Shown here: positions 43,997-53,215 of the stretch, piece after piece
Layout of the letters: each line of letters opens with the position of its first letter
How positions within the stretch are numbered: position 1 is the first letter of the stretch
Assembly (NCBI GenBank): GCA_964455395.1
Contig: CAYVWB010000009.1
Coordinates: 22,970 to 86,969 of the forward strand
Direction of reading: 5' to 3'
Origin: CAYVWB01 sp964455395
GTDB lineage: Bacteria > Desulfobacterota > Desulfovibrionia > Desulfovibrionales > Desulfovibrionaceae
DNA length: 64,000 bases
The notes under the pieces: generated by a model
What the model saw: the letters and a program-made list of their open reading frames with translations, nothing else
Databases searched by the model: none
Told to the model about the DNA's origin: nothing
Program-made: the position numbers and the translations under genes

Positions 43997-45379
43997 TCAC
44001 ATGGTCAGCCACGCCTGCGCGGCCATCTGCACCGGGTCCCACGGGCTCGAAAGCGGCGGCGTGTAGCTCAGGTCGTAGTCCAGGAGGTCGGCGACGCCCA
44101 TGCCGTGGTGTAGCGCCGCTGCAGCGATGTCCACCCGTTTGGCGACCTCGGCGCCGCGGCGTCCCGCCAGCTGGACGCCCAGCAGCCGCCCGGAAACGGC
44201 GTCTCCTGTCAAGAGGATGCGCAGTGGCGTGGCCCCGGGGTAGTACGCCTTGTGATCGTCGCAGGTGAAATCCACGGTACGGGGTTGGAAGCCGGCTTGC
44301 GTCGCTTCGACGGGGCGCAGCCCCGTGCGCGCCACGATGAGGTCGAAGATCTGCACCACTTGCGTGCCCAGGCTGCCGGCGAAGCGCGTTTCACCCCCAC
44401 CGAAGCCCAGCGCCATCACGGCGTTGGCCCCGGCCACGCGGCCCTGCTTGTGCGCGGTGGTCCCCAGCGGCAGGTAGCCATCGCGCTCCACCAGTCTGCG
44501 CCAGGTTGTCACGCAGTCCCCCGCGGCGAATACCCCCGGGAGGTTCGTGGCCATGGTCCGCGACACGGCGATAGCCCCGCCATGCGCATGAGCGAGCGTC
44601 ACGCCCGCAGCCTCGGCGAGGGCCGTGTTGGGCTGCGCCCCCGTGGCGATGAGCGCCATGTCGCCGCGCGCCTCCACGCCTTTGCCCAACAGGAGCAGGC
44701 CGTCGCCCTCCGGCTGCAGGGAGGCCGCCTCCACCCCGCTGAACACGGTGACGCCGTGGCGGGCGAGTTCCTCCGCCACCATGGCGCCCAGAGCGTCGTC
44801 CACGGTCTTGAGCACGCTCGGCGCACGGCCGGCGAGGGTTGTCCGCACGCCGCGGCGGGTGAACGCGTCCGCCATCTCCAGACCGATGTACCCGCTGCCC
44901 ACGATGAGCGCGGTGCGCGGCTGACGCGTCTCCAGAAAGCGACGGATGAGCAGGGCGTCATCCATGAAGCGCATGTGGAAGACGCCCTCCAGTTCTTGCC
45001 CGGCGATGGGCGGCGCCTTGGACAGCGCTCCTGTGGCGAGGACGCAGACGTCGTAATCCAGCGACAGCTCGTGGCCGCCGTCGTCCTGCAGAAGCACAGT
45101 GCGGGCGGCGGCGTCCAGTGAGATGGCGGTGTGCCGCGGCCGCACCGTGACGCCGGCGGCTTCGATCTCACCGCGGGTGCGGTGCGCCAGGCGCGAGGGT
45201 TCGGGGACTTCGCCGCTCAGCAGGAAAGGCAGGCCGCAGATCGAGTAGTTGGGGTAGTCGTCCGCCACAAGCATGACGACCTCCAAGCGATCGCGCTCCG
45301 GGACGAGCTCACGGGCGCGCAACGCTGCGCTGACTCCCGCGTCACTGCCGCCGATGATGATGAGGCGCTTGGGGGACAT
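43997..45379 (-). CDS. FAD/NAD(P)H oxidoreductase, CoA-disulfide-reductase/NADH-oxidase family
   Basis: 460 aa, one flavin-disulfide reductase unit. FAD site: RLIIIGGSDAGVSAALRA at the N-terminus and VFAAGDCVTT near residue 285. NAD(P)H site: ALIVGSGYIGLEMADAF. The single redox cysteine of CoADR/NOX/NADH peroxidase enzymes is Cys48 in NYSICGLPF. Members reduce CoA disulfide, CoA persulfide or polysulfide, or oxygen. There is no fused rhodanese domain. AAGGAG precedes the ATG. It lies 63 bases downstream of rpiA and is the last gene of the pentose-phosphate operon, so NADPH from Zwf may supply it; a role in sulfane-sulfur handling fits the neighbouring octaheme operon. Confidence 0.82.
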   Translation of the reverse strand: MSPKRLIIIGGSDAGVSAALRARELVPERDRLEVVMLVADDYPNYSICGLPFLLSGEVPEPSRLAHRTRGEIEAAGVTVRPRHTAISLDAAARTVLLQDDGGHELSLDYDVCVLATGALSKAPPIAGQELEGVFHMRFMDDALLIRRFLETRQPRTALIVGSGYIGLEMADAFTRRGVRTTLAGRAPSVLKTVDDALGAMVAEELARHGVTVFSGVEAASLQPEGDGLLLLGKGVEARGDMALIATGAQPNTALAEAAGVTLAHAHGGAIAVSRTMATNLPGVFAAGDCVTTWRRLVERDGYLPLGTTAHKQGRVAGANAVMALGFGGGETRFAGSLGTQVVQIFDLIVARTGLRPVEATQAGFQPRTVDFTCDDHKAYYPGATPLRILLTGDAVSGRLLGVQLAGRRGAEVAKRVDIAAAALHHGMGVADLLDYDLSYTPPLSSPWDPVQMAAQAWLTM

Positions 45380-45442
45380 GTCACGGTCTCCTTGTGCATG
45401 CGCCCTTGCAGTCCAAGAGTCACGCCGTGACGGCGCGCTCGG

Positions 45443-46190
45443 TCAGAGCAAGGCGGCGCCGCGGTTGAGCCTCACCACGCCGTCCGGGCCGGCCACCACC
45501 GCTTCCTGTGCGAGGTTGATGAAGAGGCCGTGTTCCATGACGCCGGCGCGACTCGAAAGGACATAAGCAAGTCTGTCCGGGTCGTCTATGGGGCCGAACC
45601 GACAGTCGAGGATGTAGTGGCCGTGGTCCGTGACGAATGGCTCTATCTCGCCATCGGCCGCAGCAGCGCGGCGCAGGGTCGCATCCGCCCCAAGTTCGCT
45701 GATGAAACGATGCTGCGCGCCCCAGCCGAAAGGGGCGANNNNNNNNNNGGGCGATCTCCACCGGCAGGGCGTGGTTGCTCCCAAGCGCGCCGGAGAGCTT
45801 GGTGTGATCGGCGACAAGGATGACACGACGGCTGTTCTGGTGGACGATCTTCTCCGAGAGCAGAGCCCCGCCGCCGCCCTTGATGGCGTCGCAGTCGGAA
45901 GTCAACGCATCCGCGCCGTCGATGGTGAGGTCGACAGCGTCCACGTCTTCCAGGGTGACCAGGGGGATGCCGAGGCTGCGCGCCTTGGCGGCCACTTCCC
46001 GGGAGCAGGGCGCGCCCCGCACGTCCAGCACGCGGCCATCGGCCAACCGCGCGGCGAGTTCCCGCACGGCGTGGATGGCCGTGGAGCCGTGACCGAGGCC
46101 CACCACCATGCCGGACTCCACGGCGTCCACAGCAGCGATGGCGGCTTGCCGTTTGAAGTCGTCAAGCGGGTCGTGTCCCTGGCCGGTCAT
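45443..46190 (-). CDS. rpiA: ribose-5-phosphate isomerase A (interrupted in the assembly by a false gap)
   Basis: Converts ribulose 5-phosphate to ribose 5-phosphate. The N-terminal part from the ATG at 46190 shows GMVVGLGHGSTAIHAV, VDLTIDGADALT, KGGGGALLSEKI and LVADHTKLSGALG; the C-terminal part shows EPFVTDHGHYILDCRFGPIDDP and GVMEHGLFINLAQEAV. The two parts are in different frames because of ten Ns at 45739-45748. The bases GGGCGA occur on both sides of the Ns; joining the ends on that 6-base overlap removes 16 bases, restores one frame of 243 codons and reads LPVEIAPFGWG, the normal RpiA sequence. The gene is therefore probably intact. Its ATG overlaps the tkt stop by 4 bases. Confidence 0.9.
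45733..45754. other. scaffold gap (10 Ns) flanked by a duplicated 6-mer
   Basis: GGGCGA at 45733-45738, ten Ns at 45739-45748, GGGCGA again at 45749-45754. This is the signature of two contigs that overlap but were joined with a fixed N spacer. Confidence 0.95.
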
Positions 46191-48193
46191 GCGCGCAGCT
46201 CCTTGGCGGCAGTGTAGACAGCGTCCGCCGTCACGCCGCGCTTCTCGTAGATGGTCTCGTAGGGCGCGCTGGCGCCGAAGTCCGTCAGCCCAACCACGCG
46301 TCCGTCCAGACCCACGTACCGTTCCCACCCCCAGGCGGCGCCGGCTTCCACGGCCACGCGCGCGCGCACTGCGGCTGGCAGCACGGCTTCGCGATAAGCG
46401 TCGTCTTGCGCCTCGAAGAGCTCCCACGAGGGCAGGGAGACCACACGCACGGCGGCGCCTTCTTCCGCCAGTCGCCTGCCGGCTGCGTAAGCGAGTTGCG
46501 TCTCCGAGCCGGACCCCATGAGGATGAGGCGTGGCGTCGCCTCGTTTTCCCAGAGCACGTAACCGCCGCGGAGTACGCCTTCCGGGGAGGCGCAGGCGTC
46601 GTGGTCCAGCATGGGCAGCTTCTGCCGGGTAAGGGAGAGCGCCGTGGGGCCATGGTCGTGCTGCAAGGCGGCCAGCCACGCATAGGCTGTTTCCGCAGCG
46701 TCTGCAGGGCGGATGACGGTGAGATTGGGGGTGGCGCGCAGGTTCATCAGATGTTCTATAGGTTGATGCGTGGGACCGTCCTCGCCCAGGCCGATGGAGT
46801 CATGCGTGAACACGTAGATGGGGTTGAGGTGCGACAGCGCAGCCAGCCGCATGGGCGGGCGCATGTAGTCGGCGAATGTCAGGAAAGTGGCGCCATAGGG
46901 TCGCACGCCGCCGTGATAAGCCATGCCGTTGAGGATGGCGCCCATGGCGTGTTCGCGGACGCCGAAGTGGACGTTCTGGCCCGGAGCTTCTCGCGTGAAA
47001 TGCGGATTGTTCTTCTGGATGGTGTTGTTGGATGGCGCGAGATCCGCGGAGCCGCCCACGAGATTCCCCATATGCTCCACTATGGCGGCGATGCTCTGCC
47101 CGGAGGCCGCGCGCGTAGCCAGTTTGGCGCCCTGGGTGATGAAGTCCTCGGCGAGGGCGCGCAGGGCCGGGCCCACCTCCGCAGGAAGCTCGCTGGCCAG
47201 CCAGGCGCGCAAGGTCGCAGCGTCCTCCGGGTGGTCTTGAGCAAAGGTTTTCAGCCGGGCCTCCCACTCCGCCTGTTCGGCAGCGCCGCGGCCCACGGCC
47301 ATGCGGGTATGCTCCAAAACATCCTCCGGGATGAGGAAGCGGGGCTCCGTCGGCCAGCCCAGAGTCTGCTTGGCGGCAGAGAGATTGTCGTCTCCCAGGG
47401 GGGAGCCGTGGACAGCCGCCGTGCCTGCTTCGGGGCTGCCGTACCCGATGACGGAGCGCACGGGGATGAGCGAGGGGCGAGCCGTTTCCCGCTGTGCGGC
47501 GGCGATGGCAAGGCGCAGGCCCTCGGCGTCCAGGGCGTCCACCCTGTCTTGCACATGCCAGCCATAGGCCTTGAAACGCGCGGGGACGTCCTCGGAGAAA
47601 GCGAGCTCCGTGCCGCCTTCGATCTGCACGGCGTTGTCGTCGTAGAGATAGATGAGTTTGCCCAGCCCCAGATGGCCGGCCAGGCTGGCGGCTTCGGAGG
47701 CCACGCCCTCCTGCATGTCGCCGTCTGAGCAGATGGCGTATATGTAATGATCGAACAACGTGTGTTTCCCTCGGTTGAACCGTGAAGCGAGAAACGCTTG
47801 CGCCATGGCCATGCCCACGCCATTGGCGAAGCCTTGGCCCAGGGGCCCGGTGGTGGCTTCCACGCCGGGGGTGAGGCCGTATTCCGGGTGGCCGGGCGTC
47901 TTGCTGTCCCACTGGCGGAACAGCTTGATCTCGTCCAGAGGGAGGTCGTAGCCGAAGAGGTGGAGGCAGGCGTAGAGCAGCATGGAGGCGTGGCCTGCGG
48001 AGAGTACGAGCCGGTCACGGTTGGGCCATGTCGGGTCCGCCGGATTGTGTCGCATGATCTCGTCGTAGAGCAGGAATGCAGGGACCGCCATGCCCATGGG
48101 CGCGCCGGGGTGGCCGGAGTTGGCCTGTTGCACGGCGTCCGCCGCGAGAAAGCGGATGGTGTTCACGGCGCGATCGAAGAGAGGGGTGTCCAT
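46187..48193 (-). CDS. tkt: transketolase
   Basis: 668 aa from the ATG at 48193 (AGGAG 5 bases upstream). Thiamine-diphosphate enzyme that moves two-carbon units between sugar phosphates in the non-oxidative pentose phosphate pathway. TPP-binding GDGDMQEG-type motif is seen as ICSDGDMQEGVASEA, with the closing asparagine in YDDNAVQIEG. RFLAADAVQQANSGHPGAPMGMA is the family start, and GQSIAAIVEHMGNLVGGSADLAPSNNT, VHFGVREHAMGAILNGMAYHGG and FLTFADYMRPPMRLAAL belong to the pyrimidine-binding domain. It sits between pgl (16 bases upstream) and rpiA (4-base overlap). Confidence 0.96.
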   Translation of the reverse strand: MDTPLFDRAVNTIRFLAADAVQQANSGHPGAPMGMAVPAFLLYDEIMRHNPADPTWPNRDRLVLSAGHASMLLYACLHLFGYDLPLDEIKLFRQWDSKTPGHPEYGLTPGVEATTGPLGQGFANGVGMAMAQAFLASRFNRGKHTLFDHYIYAICSDGDMQEGVASEAASLAGHLGLGKLIYLYDDNAVQIEGGTELAFSEDVPARFKAYGWHVQDRVDALDAEGLRLAIAAAQRETARPSLIPVRSVIGYGSPEAGTAAVHGSPLGDDNLSAAKQTLGWPTEPRFLIPEDVLEHTRMAVGRGAAEQAEWEARLKTFAQDHPEDAATLRAWLASELPAEVGPALRALAEDFITQGAKLATRAASGQSIAAIVEHMGNLVGGSADLAPSNNTIQKNNPHFTREAPGQNVHFGVREHAMGAILNGMAYHGGVRPYGATFLTFADYMRPPMRLAALSHLNPIYVFTHDSIGLGEDGPTHQPIEHLMNLRATPNLTVIRPADAAETAYAWLAALQHDHGPTALSLTRQKLPMLDHDACASPEGVLRGGYVLWENEATPRLILMGSGSETQLAYAAGRRLAEEGAAVRVVSLPSWELFEAQDDAYREAVLPAAVRARVAVEAGAAWGWERYVGLDGRVVGLTDFGASAPYETIYEKRGVTADAVYTAAKELRA

Positions 48194-48209
48194 ATGGGCT
48201 CCTCGGAGG

Positions 48210-48938
48210 TTAGTCGGATTCAAGCAACCGCCAGACAAGACACTCTCGCGGCGCCACCATGGCGGCCGGCAATTCGGCGGCGTCGCCGTCGGCGATGGCG
48301 CGGACATGCGCCAGTTTACTGCGTCCGGTCACCAGAAAGAGGACGGCGTGGGCGTCGTTGATGGCGGCCAGAGTCAGCGTGAGTCGATCCACGCGCGGAG
48401 CGAGGCCGGGGGAGACATCATCCGCCGGCACGTGCGCCACGCGGCGGTCACGTAAGGCAAGCGCCGGCGCGCTGGGAAAGAGCGAGGCCGTGTGGCCGTC
48501 AGCGCCCATGCCGAGGATCACGAGATCCAAGCTCGCGGTGGGGTCGTCCAGGGGGCCCAGCGCGCGGGTCAGCGCGTTTTCGAAATGAGCGACGCACCTC
48601 CCGGGATCCTCCGCCATGCCTTGCGGGACGGGGTGAAGCAGCGTATTCGGCGCAAGGCCCGCAGGGGTCAGCAGGGAGTCGCGGACCATGGCGGCGTTGC
48701 TCTCCGGGGCATCCGGGGGAACGAGTCGTTCGTCACCCAGGAAAAGCCGGATGTGCGGCCAGGGCAAAGACCGCAATGCGAGTTGTTCGTATATCGGTTT
48801 GGGCGTAGAGCCGCCAGCCAAGGCCACCCGGGCAACGCCGCGAGCGTCCACGGCCTCTTCGATGAAGCCCGAGATTTCATCCGCCGCCTGGGTGACGAAG
48901 GTCGATTCGTTCTGCAGAAACCGATAAAATGTCTCCAT
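48210..48938 (-). CDS. pgl: 6-phosphogluconolactonase
   Basis: 242 aa. Hydrolyses 6-phosphogluconolactone to 6-phosphogluconate. Family signatures: RVALAGGSTPKPIYEQLA (38-55), HIRLFLGDERLVPPDAPESNAAM, and LVILGMGADGHTASLFPSAPAL. The ATG directly follows the TAG of zwf (shared operon), and tkt starts 16 bases after its stop. No 6-phosphogluconate dehydrogenase gene is in this operon. Confidence 0.94.
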   Translation of the reverse strand: METFYRFLQNESTFVTQAADEISGFIEEAVDARGVARVALAGGSTPKPIYEQLALRSLPWPHIRLFLGDERLVPPDAPESNAAMVRDSLLTPAGLAPNTLLHPVPQGMAEDPGRCVAHFENALTRALGPLDDPTASLDLVILGMGADGHTASLFPSAPALALRDRRVAHVPADDVSPGLAPRVDRLTLTLAAINDAHAVLFLVTGRSKLAHVRAIADGDAAELPAAMVAPRECLVWRLLESD

Positions 48939-50501
48939 CTACATGCTGCCCCACAGTCGCTTGACCTGTTGCGGACCATCAGAGCCAGCTTTGTAGAGAA
49001 ATAGACGCTGTTGTTTGAGCTCCTCGCAATCACATTCCATGATGATTGGCGTGAGAAAACCCCAGCACAGCTCCACGGCATCCTGACGCCAGAATAGCGT
49101 ATGGTCGCCGAGCATGCAGTCAAGCAGCACTTTGGCGTATGCGTCCATTTTTGGTCCGACAAAGCCTCTGTTGTAGTCGAAGCTCATGTTCACGGTACGC
49201 AGACACATGGGACCTGGCACCTTGGTCTGGAATGTCAGGCTGACTTCTTCCTTGGGTTGTATGGAGAGCACCAGACGATTGGCGGAGATGTGTTCGCCCA
49301 ACGCCTCCCGGAACATGGAAAAAGGCACCTCCTTGAACTGTACTACAATCTCCGTGTGCTTGGCGCGCAGTCGCTTGCCGGAGGTCATGTAGATGGGCAC
49401 GCCCTGCCAGCGCCAGTTGTCGATATAGACTTTCATAGCGGCGAAGGTAGGCGTCAGCGAATCGTTGGCGACGTTGGGTTCATCAATGTACGCAGCGACC
49501 TTGGAGTTTCCGATGACGCCGGCGGAGTATTGCCCCAGCACCAGATGGTCATCGAAACGGTCCATGGGGAATGGGCGCAATGCTCTGTATACTTTCGTTT
49601 TTTCGTCGCGAACGCGGTCGTCCTTGAAGATGGAGGGAGGCTCCATGGCGGAGAGCGCCAGCAACTGCATCATATGGTTCTGGAACATGTCCCGCAACAC
49701 CCCGGCCTTGTCGTAGTAGCCGGCGCGGTGTTCCACGCCGAGGCTCTCGGCGGCGGTGATCTTGATGTAATCCACATAGTTGCGATTCCAGAGCGGTTCG
49801 AAGACGGCGTTGGCGAAGCGCAACAGCAGGATGGACTGAACCGTGTCTTTGGCGAGGTAGTGGTCTATACGGAATATCTGGTGTTCGCGAAAATGCTTGT
49901 GCAACGAAGCGTCCAGACTGCGTGCGGAAGCGAGATCGTGGCCGAATGGTTTCTCTATGACGATGCGGGAAAACCCCCCTTCCTCGCTGTGGAGGCCGGC
50001 GCTGCCGAGGCCGAGGGCTATCTCCTCATAGATGAACGGCGGCACGGCGAGATAGAAAAGTCTGTTCTTCGGCACACTGTGTTCGCGCTCCAAATCCTCC
50101 AAACGCTTGGCGATTGCCTTGAAGGCCTGCGCATCGCTGGTGTCCGCCTGGCAGTAGAAACTGCGGTCGACGATTGTCGCCATCGCGCCTGTGGAGTCGT
50201 CGTAGCCGGTTTCCTCCAGGCTCTCCCGGATGCGTTCACGGAAGGCCTCGTCCGAAAGTTCGGTGCGGCCAATGCCCATGAAAATGAAAGAATCCGGCAG
50301 CTTGCCTGAAGCAGCGAGATCGCGCAAGGCGGGAAAGAGTTTGCGTGAGGCGAGGTCGCCAGTGGCGCCGAAGATGACGAGCGAGCACGGCGTCTCGGCT
50401 TTTTCCACATGACAATGCGCGGCTTCGCTTTCTTCGGCGTCTAGTTGGGACGTCCGTTCGCGTTCGTATTCGGCGTGCGCTTGAAGGAATTTTTCCGGCA
50501 T
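48939..50501 (-). CDS. zwf: glucose-6-phosphate 1-dehydrogenase
   Basis: 520 aa, with AGGAG 5 bases before the ATG. Oxidises glucose 6-phosphate to the lactone with NADP. The Rossmann start is SLVIFGATGDLASRKLFPAL (about 41-60). The substrate and catalytic motif is FRIDHYLAKDTVQSIL, and VIEKPFGHDLASARSLD is the conserved Lys-Pro block. The first 35 residues are a charged N-terminal extension not found in most homologues. It lies 18 bases downstream of glk and is followed directly by pgl. Confidence 0.96.
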   Translation of the reverse strand: MPEKFLQAHAEYERERTSQLDAEESEAAHCHVEKAETPCSLVIFGATGDLASRKLFPALRDLAASGKLPDSFIFMGIGRTELSDEAFRERIRESLEETGYDDSTGAMATIVDRSFYCQADTSDAQAFKAIAKRLEDLEREHSVPKNRLFYLAVPPFIYEEIALGLGSAGLHSEEGGFSRIVIEKPFGHDLASARSLDASLHKHFREHQIFRIDHYLAKDTVQSILLLRFANAVFEPLWNRNYVDYIKITAAESLGVEHRAGYYDKAGVLRDMFQNHMMQLLALSAMEPPSIFKDDRVRDEKTKVYRALRPFPMDRFDDHLVLGQYSAGVIGNSKVAAYIDEPNVANDSLTPTFAAMKVYIDNWRWQGVPIYMTSGKRLRAKHTEIVVQFKEVPFSMFREALGEHISANRLVLSIQPKEEVSLTFQTKVPGPMCLRTVNMSFDYNRGFVGPKMDAYAKVLLDCMLGDHTLFWRQDAVELCWGFLTPIIMECDCEELKQQRLFLYKAGSDGPQQVKRLWGSM

Positions 50502-50519
50502 GGGTGCTCCTGAGCGACG

Positions 50520-51491
50520 TCAATCCGCAAGGCCCAGGCGTTGGGCGGCGTGATAAGCCGCGCCCCAGAGGCCGGAGGATTCATCGCGGATGAGGCGGAT
50601 GGGCATGTGCATGAGCAGTTCGTGATACGTGGGCGAGCGGACGAATTCCTCGCGGAAGGCCTCGCAGTCCACCAACTCGGGGTTTTTGGCCGCCACGCCG
50701 CCGGCGATGTACAGGCCGCCCATGGAGACGATGTTCAGCGCGTAGTGGCGGGCGGCGCGGGCGTAGAAGCGCGAAAAAAGCGCAAGCGTTTCCGGATGAG
50801 CCGCAGCGATGACGTCCGGCGGCGCCAAGGCTTCGCCGGTCAGATATTCGTGCGCCATGGAGAGGCCCGTTCCCGAGACGACCATATCGCCATACGCGTA
50901 GGGGAGTCCCGTTTTCTGCCGGAGGAATGCGTGGTAGGATTCTTCGGTTTCGCCGATGAAAGCGAACGCGGCGTGACCCGCTTCGGAGGCCACAGCGTTG
51001 CGCTGTCCGTCACGACTGCGCGCCAAGGCTGCGTGGCCGAGGCCCGTGCCGGCGCCGATGACGGCGACCACGCCGTTGGGGTCGGCGTCGCCGGTTTTGA
51101 CGAGCTGCGCCGCTTCCCCGATGGGGGTCGGGATGGCGTAAGCTTGGGCGATGAAGTCGTTGATGAGCTGGACTTTGTGGAGGCCGGGGACGGTGTGTTC
51201 ATCAAGCGTTTCCAGGTCTATATCCCAGGAAACATTGGGCATTGCGACGAAGACGCCGCGCTGGACGGCCCCCGGGGTGGCGAGAACGGCGCCATCGCAA
51301 GCCTGCAGTGGGAAGCCTGCTTCCGCCGCCATGCGCAGCAGGTCCTTGAAGCTCTTGGTGGAGGCGGTTTCGAACCGGGCGCTGTGTTCCAGGGTGATGG
51401 CGAGCGCGTTGTCGTCCGGGCTCGATTCCGTCCGGAAACGCCCGAAACGGCTGGAGGTTCCACCGATGTCCGCGGCGATGATGGTTGCCAT
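50520..51491 (-). CDS. glk: glucokinase
   Basis: 323 aa from the ATG at 51491 (AAGGGG upstream). Phosphorylates glucose with ATP, feeding zwf. The phosphate-1 motif is IIAADIGGTSSRFGRF, the catalytic aspartate is in VQLINDFIAQAYAI, and VAVIGAGTGLGHAAL and GGLYIAGGVAAKN are the phosphate-2/adenosine blocks. This is the E. coli-type Glk rather than the ROK type, since the ROK zinc-binding cysteines are absent. It is the first gene of the glk-zwf-pgl-tkt-rpiA set. Confidence 0.93.
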   Translation of the reverse strand: MATIIAADIGGTSSRFGRFRTESSPDDNALAITLEHSARFETASTKSFKDLLRMAAEAGFPLQACDGAVLATPGAVQRGVFVAMPNVSWDIDLETLDEHTVPGLHKVQLINDFIAQAYAIPTPIGEAAQLVKTGDADPNGVVAVIGAGTGLGHAALARSRDGQRNAVASEAGHAAFAFIGETEESYHAFLRQKTGLPYAYGDMVVSGTGLSMAHEYLTGEALAPPDVIAAAHPETLALFSRFYARAARHYALNIVSMGGLYIAGGVAAKNPELVDCEAFREEFVRSPTYHELLMHMPIRLIRDESSGLWGAAYHAAQRLGLAD

Positions 51492-51634
51492 GAGCGTCCC
51501 CTTTATGGCGCTGGTGGTCAGCTGAACGCGCGGCGTCAAGGAAGGACTTCCGTGGCGGCCGCGGCCACAAGGGGGATGATACCATCAATGCCGGGTTGGG
51601 GACAACACGGCGGCGTGGGAAAGTGCGCGGCGGC

Positions 51635-52987
51635 CTAGTCCTGGAGGGAGTCCAGGTCCACGGAGGGCAGCTGGGTCCGCGCGGCGTTCTGGGAGGACCC
51701 GTTGCGCAGGGCGTCGCGCAGGGCCTTGGCCACCGTGTGTTCCGGATGGATTGCAAGCAGGCTGTCGAGGGCCTGCAGTGCGAGCACGGTGTCTTCGTGT
51801 TCGGAAGCAAGTCGCGCTAGCGCCAGCAGCAAGCGCGGGTCACTGGGCTGCAGGTCGCGAGCGCGATGCAACAGATGCTGCGCCTGCTGCGTGCGGCCAC
51901 GTTCCGTCAGCGTCATGGCCACGGCCACGAAGGGGTTTTCCGGGGAGTCGCACTCCTTGCAGAGGACTTCGTACAGCGCGCTGGCTTTCTCCAGCTTGTC
52001 TGCCCACACATATCCACGCGCCGCCATGAAGAGCGCGTGCCGCCGCCGGCTCACGTCGCCCATGCGCGTGTAGACAACGGCAAGCCCTTTGTATGCTTGC
52101 GGATTGCCAACGGAAAGCTGCAGGACCCCAGTAAAACAGCGCAAGGCCAGTTCCATGTCGTTTCTGGAGAGGGCGTCCTTGCCTTTGGAGAGCAGCCGGC
52201 GCGCTTTGGTCTGGGTGCTTTCCTTGGCGGTTTCCACGGCTTTTCCCCTTGAAGGTGGCGAGAGGTCCGGGAAGGCGATTTCATGATCCGCCGGGGCGCT
52301 TTGCGGTCTTTCCGAAGAAGCGTCTTCATCCAGCGGTTTGTCGGCGCCGGGGGCGCTTGTCACCACGGGATCGGCGAAGATTTCTGCGGCTTCGGGAGAA
52401 AGTTCATCGAAGGTTTCCAGCAGTGCGCTGTCTTGGGCTCGCACTTCGCTGGGCACGTTGGCGCTGGGCCGCCGCTTGGAGAGCAGCCATTCCAGCAGAG
52501 CTGCGTCGGTGACGCCTGGCAAAGCGTTGGGGTCGCTTTTGGGTTTGTCCGCATGATCGAAGAGCAGCGCGCGTCTGGCGGGGATGAGGCTGTTGCGGTA
52601 CGTGGTGGCGTGGGGTTCGGGCAGTCGGGAGATGGCGCGCGTCATGGCCGTCTCCAGTTTGTCGGTGGAGAAGGGCTGTTGCAGGCAGACCACGCCGATT
52701 TCTTCGAGCGCTTTCGGCAAGGCGGCGCGTGGCGGGGCCATCACGCAGCAGGGGGTGGGGGGCGTCGAGTTCGCCATTTCCTGCAGGAATGCGCCGTCAT
52801 CCGCCTGTGCGATGTCCAGCGCCACGAGCACGAAATCCAGGGCGCCGTCGCTGTTCAAGCGGTTGAACTCCGAGTCGGCATAGTCGATCACGCGATGGCC
52901 TATGCACGCTGCTTGGTTGGCGATAACCTTCGCCATGACGGGGTCCTTCTCGCGGACAATGACCCTGAGAGTATGGGATTTCGTCAT
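51635..52987 (-). CDS. degenerate receiver domain plus TPR protein
   Basis: 450 aa. Residues 1-125 have a CheY-like pattern: RVIVREKDPVMAKVIANQ (acidic pair), DFVLVALDIAQADDGAFLQEM around the phospho-acceptor position, and VCLQQPFSTDKLETAM, where the usual Lys of KPF is Gln. The receiver may therefore not be phosphorylated in the normal way. Residues 125-255 are low complexity, acidic and proline-rich. Residues 265-430 hold about four or five TPR units (for example AQHLLHRARDLQPSDPRLLLALARLA). This kind of protein is common in Desulfovibrio-like genomes and probably works as a scaffold. No kinase or output domain is next to it. Confidence 0.65.
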   Translation of the reverse strand: MTKSHTLRVIVREKDPVMAKVIANQAACIGHRVIDYADSEFNRLNSDGALDFVLVALDIAQADDGAFLQEMANSTPPTPCCVMAPPRAALPKALEEIGVVCLQQPFSTDKLETAMTRAISRLPEPHATTYRNSLIPARRALLFDHADKPKSDPNALPGVTDAALLEWLLSKRRPSANVPSEVRAQDSALLETFDELSPEAAEIFADPVVTSAPGADKPLDEDASSERPQSAPADHEIAFPDLSPPSRGKAVETAKESTQTKARRLLSKGKDALSRNDMELALRCFTGVLQLSVGNPQAYKGLAVVYTRMGDVSRRRHALFMAARGYVWADKLEKASALYEVLCKECDSPENPFVAVAMTLTERGRTQQAQHLLHRARDLQPSDPRLLLALARLASEHEDTVLALQALDSLLAIHPEHTVAKALRDALRNGSSQNAARTQLPSVDLDSLQD

Positions 52988-53215
52988 GTCGTTACGCGTT
53001 ACCGGGGAGCATCATGAACGAATCGCGTGCAGTGCTTGGGGGGAGTTCCAACGGCATTGGACCAAGGACGCCCCAATTCCTTTGTCCAATGATTCGTGGA
53101 GTTGTGAATACCATAATTTATTCGTTGCCCCATGGCAATAATAAAGAAGTGAACATGCGCAGCAGAGCTGGCCGATTCATCAGACATGGCCGCGGCTGTG
53201 CGCGTCTGCCGGGGA

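Noticed and set aside
45420..46679. A 419-residue protein spanning the N gap
   Set aside because: It mixes three things: the N-terminal half of RpiA, out-of-frame read-through after the Ns, and antisense or shifted tkt sequence. The RpiA model with a collapsed gap explains it.
53100..53160. Terminator downstream of the FtsX-type permease
   Set aside because: The only inverted repeat is TTGCC/GGCAA (5 bp) with no T-run, too weak to list.
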